Shown here piece by piece: positions 58,259-64,000 of a DNA stretch of 64,000 bases; position 1 is the first letter of the stretch, and each line of letters begins with the position of its first letter. The DNA is from CAVAWX01 sp963614215 (GTDB lineage: Bacteria; Actinomycetota; Coriobacteriia; Coriobacteriales; QAMH01). The notes beneath the pieces are model-generated. The model saw only the letters and a program-made list of their open reading frames with translations. It was not told the DNA's origin and ran no database searches. The position numbers and the translations under genes were made by a program. The stretch is from contig CAVECB010000005.1 in NCBI GenBank assembly GCA_963614215.1, positions 1 through 64,000 on the forward strand. Reading direction: 5' to 3'.

Positions 58259-58332
58259 TTCGGCAAATTTTCTCCTGCTCCGGGCTTTCCTTCAACGTGT
58301 CCCGGGGCCGCGAAGTCCGAAGGAGGTGAAAC

Positions 58333-58644
58333 ATGAAGGATTACGAACTGCTGTTCTTCGTCAGCCCGAGCATCGACGAAGAGACGCGACTCGCCACCGA
58401 GAAGCGCATCGACACGACCATCACCGAGCAAGGTGGCAAGGTCGTCAACGTCGAGGAATGGGGCAAGAAGAAACTTGCCTACGAGATCGACGGCCTTCAA
58501 GACGGCGACTACACCCTCATCGATTTTCAGGCCGAGCCGCAGTCGATCGCAGAGCTCGATCGTGTTCTGCGCATCATGGACGCCGTCGTGCGCCACATGA
58601 TCACGGTTCGCCCGGCAGCTGCCGGTTCGGTCAAAGGCGAGTAA
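58333..58644 (+). CDS. rpsF: Ribosomal protein bS6
   Basis: This 103-aa protein (MKDYELLFFVSPSIDEETRL; VVNVEEWGKKKLAYEIDGLQ; DGDYTLIDFQAEPQSIAELD) matches bS6, including the E-E-W-G-K-K-K-L-A-Y signature. AAGGAGG lies 6 bases before the ATG. It heads the classical rpsF-ssb-rpsR-rplI operon. Confidence 0.97.
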   Translation: MKDYELLFFVSPSIDEETRLATEKRIDTTITEQGGKVVNVEEWGKKKLAYEIDGLQDGDYTLIDFQAEPQSIAELDRVLRIMDAVVRHMITVRPAAAGSVKGE

Positions 58645-58676
58645 GACGCGCCGCAGACCATTGAAAGGAACGAGCT

Positions 58677-59135
58677 ATGAGCATCAACAAGGTAATAGTC
58701 ACCGGCAACCTGACACGCGACGCCGAACTGCGTTCCACGCCCAGCGGCGCCCAGCTGCTCAATGTGGGCATCGCGGTGAACGACCGCCGCAGGAACAGGC
58801 AGACCGACCAGTGGGAAGACTACGCGAACTTCTTCGATTGCACGATGTGGGGCGAGCGCGCCCAGAAAATCGCGCAGTACCTGACGAAGGGCACGAAGGT
58901 CGCCATCGAGGGACGTCTGCACTACAGCTCCTGGGAGGATAAGAACACGGGGCAGCGCCGCAGCAAGGTGGACATCACCATCGACAACATCGATTTCATG
59001 TCCTCGCGCAACTCCGGCAACGGCGGTGGCGCAGCGTCCGGCGGCTATGCAGGCGGTGCCCAGCAGCAGAGTTCCGACAACTACCCGCAGGCTGCCGCGC
59101 CGTCGGCATACAACGACGAGGACATCCCCTTCTAG
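58677..59135 (+). CDS. ssb: Single-stranded DNA-binding protein
   Basis: This 152-aa OB-fold protein (MSINKVIVTGNLTRDAELRS; DYANFFDCTMWGERAQKIAQ; TKGTKVAIEGRLHYSSWEDK) has a Gly/Gln-rich tail and ends in the conserved acidic DEDIPF tip that recruits repair and replication partners. GAAAGGA precedes the ATG. Confidence 0.97.
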   Translation: MSINKVIVTGNLTRDAELRSTPSGAQLLNVGIAVNDRRRNRQTDQWEDYANFFDCTMWGERAQKIAQYLTKGTKVAIEGRLHYSSWEDKNTGQRRSKVDITIDNIDFMSSRNSGNGGGAASGGYAGGAQQQSSDNYPQAAAPSAYNDEDIPF

Positions 59136-59171
59136 GGGCTGTCGCTCGCAGAGATTCGATTAGGAGAGACC

Positions 59172-59435
59172 ATGGCTGAATACGCACGTCAAGCCAGCCG
59201 CAAGCAATGCCCGTTCTGCAAGGACGATGTCGACTACATCGACTACAAGGACACGCAGACGCTGCGTCGCTACGTCACCGACCGCGAGAAGATCAAGTCT
59301 CGCCGCGTCACGGGCGTGTGCACGCAACATCAGCACAAGCTGGCACAGGCCATCAAGCGCGCACGCGAGATGGCTCTCATCCCCTACACCTCGCGCATCG
59401 CCTCGAACAGCGCCGGCAGGCGCGGGCGCTCGTAA
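59172..59435 (+). CDS. rpsR: Ribosomal protein bS18
   Basis: This 87-aa protein contains QCPFCKDDVDYIDYKDTQTL, then LRRYVTDREKIKSRRVTGVC and KRAREMALIPYTS, a full bS18. It keeps both Cys of the N-terminal CxxC plus the later Cys, so this is the zinc-binding (C+) form. GGAGAG precedes the ATG. Confidence 0.97.
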   Translation: MAEYARQASRKQCPFCKDDVDYIDYKDTQTLRRYVTDREKIKSRRVTGVCTQHQHKLAQAIKRAREMALIPYTSRIASNSAGRRGRS

Positions 59436-59561
59436 GGAAACGGGAGAGCGGCAAAGCATGTGTAGGGCGGCGCGCACAAAGCGTCGTCTGGAAAAACGCA
59501 GAGGCACTTGCACATGTGCAAGCAGTCCCCGCCATAGTGGGGCACATTGAAGGACATGAAC

Positions 59562-60164
59562 ATGAAGGTTATTTTGCTCAAGGAACTGAAAGGCCGTGGC
59601 GGCGAGGGCGACGTCATCGACGTGGCCCAGGGCTTCGCGGTGAACTACCTGCTGCCGCAGGGCATCGCGCTCAAGGCGACCAAGGGCGAGCTGAAGCAGC
59701 TCGAGCAGCGTCGCGGCAACATCGAGAAGCGCGAGCTTGCCCGCACCACCGACGCCGGCGTCATCAAAGACGCCCTCGACGGCAAGACGGTCGAGATCAC
59801 GGCAAAGGTCGGCGAGGAAGGCCAGCTGTTCGGCTCGGTCACCCCGACCCTCATCGCCGAGGCCATCACCGAGCAGATCGGCGTGACGGTCGACCGCAAG
59901 AAGGTCGACCTCGGCAAGCCGATCAAGGTCATCGGCGTGCATCAGGTCGCCGTCTCCATCTACCGCGAGATCAAGGCGACGGTCAACGTCAAGGTCGTCG
60001 GCGAGGGCGGCGAGCTGGAGATGCTCGACGAGGCTCTCGACGCCCTGCAAGGCGAGGACAAGGCCGAGGGCGCGGCGCAAGAAGCCGCTCCCGAGGACGC
60101 GGCGCCTGCCGAGCAGGCAGACGAGGCTGTTGCAGCCGAGGGCGAAGAGGCAGCTGCCGAATAG
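59562..60164 (+). CDS. rplI: Ribosomal protein bL9 with an acidic tail
   Basis: Residues 1-150 are bL9 (MKVILLKELKGRGGEGDVID; VAQGFAVNYLLPQGIALKAT; HQVAVSIYREIKATVNVKVV). About 45 extra residues rich in Glu and Ala follow (QEAAPEDAAPAEQADEAVAA), longer than the usual 148-150 aa. ATG 59562 has AAGGA 9 bases upstream. It is the last gene of the operon and is followed by a terminator. Confidence 0.95.
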   Translation: MKVILLKELKGRGGEGDVIDVAQGFAVNYLLPQGIALKATKGELKQLEQRRGNIEKRELARTTDAGVIKDALDGKTVEITAKVGEEGQLFGSVTPTLIAEAITEQIGVTVDRKKVDLGKPIKVIGVHQVAVSIYREIKATVNVKVVGEGGELEMLDEALDALQGEDKAEGAAQEAAPEDAAPAEQADEAVAAEGEEAAAE

Positions 60165-60202
60165 CGCACCCCTTCCCTTCGCACGGCACCATGCCGACAT
60201 GC

Positions 60203-60231
60203 AAGGCCGTCTCGCACGAGGCGGCCTTTTT
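60203..60231 (+). terminator. Terminator of the rpsF-rplI operon
   Basis: AAGGCCG, then CTCG / GAG pairs, and CGGCCTT form an interrupted stem followed by five T and TCTTT. It starts 39 bases after the rplI stop. Confidence 0.8.
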
Positions 60232-60326
60232 CTTTACTACAATGCGACAAAAGGAAGCCGGCCGCGCGCCCGAGCCGGGCGCCTTGCGCCGCGCACATGC
60301 CGCACACGCGATCCGAGGAGCTTGCA

Positions 60327-61004
60327 ATGACCGCAGCCACATCCGACATCACCGGCCTGAAAGCCAACGCCGAGGCCGTCATCTTCGATTTCGACGGCAC
60401 CTTGGCAGACTCCATGTGGGTGTGGGAGCATGTGGACAGGGAGTTTTTCGACCGCCACCAGCTGCCCTACGACCAGGAATATGCGGAGATGATCGCCGTG
60501 TTGGGCTTCGAGAGCGGCGCAGACTACACCATCCAGAAATACGACGTGGGCGCCACACGCGAAGAGATCATCGAAGAATGGAAATCGATTGCGCAACACG
60601 AGTACGCCACCAAGGTGCGCCTCAAGCCGCGAGCAGAAGAATACCTGCACAAACTCCACGAGGCGGGCGTGCCCTTGGGGATTGCGACCTCGCTGCAGCG
60701 CAACCTGCTCGAACCCGCCCTGAAGAACAACGGCGTGTTCTCGCTGTTTTCAGCCATATCGGTGTGCGACGAAATAGTGGACACGGGTAAATCGACGCCG
60801 GCTGTCTACCATGCGGCAGCCTCCGAGCTAGGCGTGCAGCTGGAAAACTGCATCGTCTTCGAGGATGTGGTCACGGCCGCCGACAGCGCCAAACGCGGCG
60901 GCGCCTACGTGGTGGGTGTCTACGACGAGCACAAGCAGCAGGCCACCGACGAGCTGCGCGCGCTTGTAGACGAGTTCATCGAGGGCTACGACCAGCTGCT
61001 CTGA
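60327..61004 (+). CDS. HAD-superfamily hydrolase, beta-phosphoglucomutase-like
   Basis: This 225-aa protein has HAD motifs FDFDGTLADSMWVW (I), IATSL (II), DTGKSTPAVYHAAASELG (III Lys) and IVFEDVVTAADSAKRGG (IV), with a helical cap. The D-S-x-W segment and G-K-x-x-P occur in the beta-PGM/phosphatase group. The substrate is unknown. ATG 60327 has GAGGAG 6 bases upstream; the frame opens at 60297. It is monocistronic after the ribosomal operon. Confidence 0.85.
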   Translation: MTAATSDITGLKANAEAVIFDFDGTLADSMWVWEHVDREFFDRHQLPYDQEYAEMIAVLGFESGADYTIQKYDVGATREEIIEEWKSIAQHEYATKVRLKPRAEEYLHKLHEAGVPLGIATSLQRNLLEPALKNNGVFSLFSAISVCDEIVDTGKSTPAVYHAAASELGVQLENCIVFEDVVTAADSAKRGGAYVVGVYDEHKQQATDELRALVDEFIEGYDQLL

Positions 61005-61077
61005 AACGTTTTTGGAAAAGCACTGGACGTGCCGCAGTCGACGGACGGCCTTGAACAGCTACAAGGTCATGCGATAG

Positions 61078-61113
61078 CAAAAAGGCCGAAGAGTGATTGA
61101 CACCCTTCGGCCT
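61078..61113 (-). terminator. Terminator of the tRNA-Arg gene
   Basis: AGGCCGAAG (61083-61091) and CTTCGGCCT (61105-61113) form a 9-bp stem; the minus strand continues with a five-T run. Confidence 0.8.
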
Positions 61114-61124
61114 GCAGGTTCAAG

Positions 61125-61201
61125 TGGTGGGGCATACAGGATTCGAACCTGTGACGTACTGATTCGTAGTCAGTCCCTCTATCCAGCTGAGGTAATGCCC
61201 C
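61125..61201 (-). tRNA. tRNA-Arg(ACG)
   Basis: The minus strand gives a full cloverleaf of 77 nt: acceptor GGGGCAT / ATGCCCC, D-loop CAGCTGGATAGAG, anticodon stem CTGACT-ACG-AATCAG, T-arm CAGGTTCGAATCCTG, discriminator A and an encoded CCA. Anticodon ACG (ICG after editing) reads CGU/CGC/CGA. Confidence 0.97.
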
Positions 61202-61373
61202 GCAAAAACAGCGTTGCCTATAATACCACCCGACGGCGTCAAGTCAACGAAAAAAGCCAAAGAGCTTTGAAGTCGGCTTGACAGGCTCGGCAACCTGCGC
61301 AAAACCAGAACGCCACGGCCACCCCCCCAGCCCGCGCCCCCACGAAACGACGGATAGCGGGAATGCGCACCTC

Positions 61374-62669
61374 CTACAGCGCGGAGTCGAGGACGCGCGT
61401 GACGCAGCCAACGCGCACGCCGTCGGCAGACACCGCCGCACCGTCTGCCAGCGTGTAGCTGCCGCACAGCGCAAGCAGCGGCCTCACCACGAAATCGCGT
61501 TCCAGGATGCGCGGATGCGGCAAGGCGAGGTCGGCGTCATCGCATACGACGCCTTCGTAGTCGAGTATGTCGAGGTCTATCGTGCGCGGCCCCATGGGTT
61601 GCTCGCGCACGCGCCCCATCGCGTTTTCCACGCCCTGCAGGGCCGCCAGCAGCTCACGCGGCGAAAGCGTTGTCTGCACGAGGCACACCGCGTTGGTGAA
61701 AGCGGGCTGGTCGAGCACGTACGCCGGCTCGCTTTCGACATAGGGCGACACACGGGCGACCCATATACCGCCTTCTTGCCCCAAACGCTCCACGGCCTCG
61801 TCGAGCGCCGCGCGGCCGTCGCCGATGTTGGAGCCGAGCGCCACCAAAGCCCGCCTTGAATCGTGCAGGGCGGCCACCGTGCCCGCAACGTCGTGGACGC
61901 GGGCGGTCGAGGCCCCGTCCGCGCATGCTGCGGCGGCACACAGGGCAGACGCCGCATCACGCCCCTTGGGCGTCTCGATGCCCGTCACATACCCGATGTA
62001 GGATTTGCGCGAGACAGCCACCATCAGGGGGTATCCGTGCGCGGCAAGGCGCGGCGTCGCCTCCAGCAAGGCGCGGTTGTGCGCATGTGTCTTGCCAAAT
62101 CCGACGCCGGGGTCGAGGCATATGCGCGCACGGGCGACCCCGAGCGCTTCGAGCGCGGCGGCGGCATCCAACAGCTCGCCTTCCACCTCGGCCACGACGT
62201 CTGCATACACCGGGTCGGCCTGCATGGTTTTTGGCTCGCCGCGCATGTGCATCACGACGGCGCCGGCCTCGCTTGCCGCAAGCGCCTTGCGCATGGCTGG
62301 ATCGCGAAAACCCGACACGTCATTGATGACGCACGCCCCCGCCTCCAGACAGGAGCGCGCAACGTCTGCGTGGCGCGTGTCCACGCTGACGGGCACGCCC
62401 TCGTCCGCAAGCGCCTCGACGACGGGCAGCACGCGTGCCAGCTCTTCGGCAGGCGACACCTCGGCAGAACCCGGGCGCGTGCTCTCGCCGCCCACGTCGA
62501 TGATGCCCGCCCCTGCCGCAAGCAATTCGTGCGCATAGGCAACGGCCTCGGTCGCACCGGCGTGCTCGCCTCCATCGGAAAAAGAGTCGGGCGTCACGTT
62601 GCAAATGCCCATGACGAGGGGATTTTTCGCGGAAACCTCGAAGTTGAACCTGCCACATTGCCAGATCAT
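61374..62669 (-). CDS. folP-folK: Fused dihydropteroate synthase / HPPK
   Basis: Residues 1-270 are dihydropteroate synthase (GICNVTPDSFSDGG; IIDVGGESTRPG; MHMRGEPKTM; DPGVGFGKT). Residues about 275-431 are 6-hydroxymethyl-dihydropterin pyrophosphokinase (ALVALGSNIGDGRAALDEAV; MGPRTIDLDILDYEG; LPHPRILERDFVVRPLL). Two consecutive folate steps are joined in the order FolP-FolK; fusions in bacteria are more often FolB-FolK or kept separate. ATG 62669 (GAAGAAGGCG upstream) is chosen; the longer frame to 63059 is a folE shadow. No folB is visible nearby. Confidence 0.93.
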   Translation of the reverse strand: MIWQCGRFNFEVSAKNPLVMGICNVTPDSFSDGGEHAGATEAVAYAHELLAAGAGIIDVGGESTRPGSAEVSPAEELARVLPVVEALADEGVPVSVDTRHADVARSCLEAGACVINDVSGFRDPAMRKALAASEAGAVVMHMRGEPKTMQADPVYADVVAEVEGELLDAAAALEALGVARARICLDPGVGFGKTHAHNRALLEATPRLAAHGYPLMVAVSRKSYIGYVTGIETPKGRDAASALCAAAACADGASTARVHDVAGTVAALHDSRRALVALGSNIGDGRAALDEAVERLGQEGGIWVARVSPYVESEPAYVLDQPAFTNAVCLVQTTLSPRELLAALQGVENAMGRVREQPMGPRTIDLDILDYEGVVCDDADLALPHPRILERDFVVRPLLALCGSYTLADGAAVSADGVRVGCVTRVLDSAL

Positions 62670-62788
62670 GATGAAAACGCCTTCTTCAAGTTGAAATCGA
62701 ACCTGCACATTCCGTGCGAAGCTGCCCGAAGCGCCCGCCCGGTAGGCCGCCCGAGCCACGCATCCCACGCGCCCAATCCGCAGCGCGC

Positions 62789-63358
62789 CTAGCGTTGCTC
62801 TTTTATCAGGCTCAAGGCCTCCGCCCTGGTCGCCGCGTCGCGCATCACCCCGCGCACAGCCGAGGTCGTCGTCTTCGTACCCGGTTTCTTCACCCCGCGC
62901 ATGCTCATGCACATGTGCTCGCATTCGAGCATGACGTAGACGCCTTCGCAATCCATCTGCTCGACGAGCGTGTCGGCCACCTGCGAGGTCAGGCGCTCCT
63001 GGACCTGCGGGCGGCGGGCAAACAGATCCACAAGACGCGCGAGCTTCGAGATGCCGCAAATCTGGCCTTGCGCGTTCGGGATGTAGGCCACGTGCGCCAC
63101 GCCGAAAAACGGCACGAAATGATGCTCGCAGATGGAATGGACAGGGATGTCGTGCACGATGACCATCTCCTGGTGGCCCTCGTCGAACTTCACGGAAAAC
63201 AGCTCGGCCGGGTCGGCGTCCATACCGGAAAGTATCTCGGCGTACATGCGGGCAACGCGAGCAGGCGTCTCGCGCAGACCCTCGCGATCTGGGTCCTCGC
63301 CCACACCCTCCAAGATAAGGCGCATGCCCTCCTCTATTTTCACCTGGTCAAACGCCAT
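62789..63358 (-). CDS. folE: GTP cyclohydrolase I
   Basis: This 189-aa protein has HDIPVHSICEHHFVPFFG (zinc Cys and His), HVAYIPNAQGQICGISKLAR and a third zinc Cys in VMLECEHMCMSMRG. Length and motifs are those of type IA FolE. It opens the folate pathway that the FolP-FolK fusion 119 bases downstream continues. GGAAAGCGGCAGGAGCG lies upstream of the ATG. Confidence 0.96.
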   Translation of the reverse strand: MAFDQVKIEEGMRLILEGVGEDPDREGLRETPARVARMYAEILSGMDADPAELFSVKFDEGHQEMVIVHDIPVHSICEHHFVPFFGVAHVAYIPNAQGQICGISKLARLVDLFARRPQVQERLTSQVADTLVEQMDCEGVYVMLECEHMCMSMRGVKKPGTKTTTSAVRGVMRDAATRAEALSLIKEQR

Positions 63359-63385
63359 GGAAAACGCTCCTGCCGCTTTCCGTCC

Positions 63386-64000
63386 CTAGCGTATGCCACC
63401 GTCTTGGGCGACATCGTCGTCTGCCGCATCGGCAGGCGGAGTGTGCAGGTCGAGTTTTCCCAGCTCGTCGTCTGCAATCTCGCCAGGCAGCGGCTTTGCA
63501 GGCGCAGGCGCGGCGGCAGATGCGGCCGACGCGGCGGTGGCATTTAGCACCTCGGGGACATGCAGAGCATCGCCGTCATGCGCGGTTTGCGCGGCCGGCA
63601 CGTCCTGCGCAGCCTGCGCGTCTTGCGCGGCCTGCTCTCCCTGCTCCTGCTGCCCTTCTTCACCGTCCTCGTCGCTGTGCTCGGCTTCCCAGACCAGGTA
63701 CTCGTCCCATTTGTCGTCGAGCAGGGCCTCGACCGCCTTGCCCTCGACCGTCTCGCGCTCCAGCAGCACCTTGGCCATCAATTCGAGCTGCTCGCGATGC
63801 TCGGAGAGGATACGAAACGCCGTGTCGTGAGCCTGGGTCATAAGGCGCGCCACCTCGTCGTCGATGATGCGCGCAGTGTCTTGGCTGTAGTCGGCAGCCG
63901 TGGCGATGTCGCGGCCGAGGAAGGGGTTGCCGTTTTGCTCGCCGTAGACCTGATGGCCCAAGACGTTGCTCATGCCATAGCGCGTGACCATGGCCTTCGC
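63386..64000 (-). CDS. ftsH: ATP-dependent zinc metalloprotease FtsH, C-terminal part (cut by window end)
   Basis: The frame is open to the window end, and its first residues AKAMVTRYGMSNVLGHQVYG belong to the peptidase M41 domain of FtsH. DTARIIDDEVARLMTQAHDT and VLLERETVEGKAVEALLD follow, then a 100-residue acidic/Ala-rich tail (AAQDAQAAQDVPAAQ) longer than in most FtsH. It is the membrane-bound AAA protease. The start and AAA domain are outside the window. folE follows 27 bases downstream. Confidence 0.92.
   Translation of the reverse strand, partial: AKAMVTRYGMSNVLGHQVYGEQNGNPFLGRDIATAADYSQDTARIIDDEVARLMTQAHDTAFRILSEHREQLELMAKVLLERETVEGKAVEALLDDKWDEYLVWEAEHSDEDGEEGQQEQGEQAAQDAQAAQDVPAAQTAHDGDALHVPEVLNATAASAASAAAPAPAKPLPGEIADDELGKLDLHTPPADAADDDVAQDGGIR

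Overview
The window looks like chromosomal DNA from a high-GC, strictly anaerobic actinobacterium, most plausibly a member of the Coriobacteriia (Eggerthellales-like). This is inferred from gene content: an anaerobic class III ribonucleotide reductase, an HdrABC-FlxABCD electron-transfer operon, CW_binding_2 surface proteins, an arsenosugar-type radical SAM enzyme and GTG/GTGA-rich gene overlaps. No species is claimed. The sequence is a scaffold: ten N bases (42892-42901) lie in the CRISPR region, so joins there need independent checking.

Layout. 1-992 is a CW_binding_2 surface-protein fragment with no proper start. 1155-8367 is a seven-gene operon, hdrC-hdrB-hdrA-flxD-flxC-flxB-flxA. 8392-9904 (minus) has two short DMT transporters and a VanZ protein. 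10066-12036 holds a Phd/RelE-type toxin-antitoxin pair and an AhpD-like/ArsS pair. 12301-16365 is a phosphonate-type ABC transporter operon (phnD-phnC and a fused double permease) preceded by a 33-codon ORF. 16544-25224 (minus) holds a C45-like amidohydrolase, proS, aspS, a HAD phosphatase, nrdG and nrdD, with two NrdR boxes 32 bp apart upstream of nrdD. 25761-33420 includes usp, a CPBP protease, htpG, yhdT-panF, hypA and a LUD protein.

33464-42937 is the accessory region. It contains four exact-period 23-bp iterons before a beheaded DUF4143 ATPase, a DUF3800 gene, an internally deleted ISLre2-like element with 25-bp terminal inverted repeats, and then a mosaic in which phage head, terminase and toxin/immunity gene pieces abut type II CRISPR repeats. 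A Panacea/RelE toxin-antitoxin pair, a nine-repeat CRISPR array, a second CW_binding_2 gene and the assembly gap follow. 42993-49027 (minus) is a complete II-A locus, cas9-cas1-cas2-csn2. A tracrRNA is encoded divergently at about 49062-49194; its repeat:anti-repeat duplex has the same bulge design as that of Streptococcus pyogenes.

49240-55572 (minus) is a housekeeping operon, glmS-acpS-nnrD-alr-udg-tsaE (cell-wall precursors, lipid carrier activation, metabolite repair, tRNA modification). Then come rplU-rpmA (minus), an M23 peptidase, rpsF-ssb-rpsR-rplI, a HAD hydrolase, tRNA-Arg(ACG), and ftsH-folE-folPK (minus), with ftsH cut by the window end.

The Hdr/Flx operon probably couples NAD(P)H to low-potential and disulfide-type acceptors by flavin bifurcation. 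The accessory region records repeated phage contact: CRISPR immunity, phage-borne toxin/immunity modules and two toxin-antitoxin loci. The main open question is whether the repeat/phage junctions are real recombination products or assembly chimeras made through short spacer-protospacer identities.
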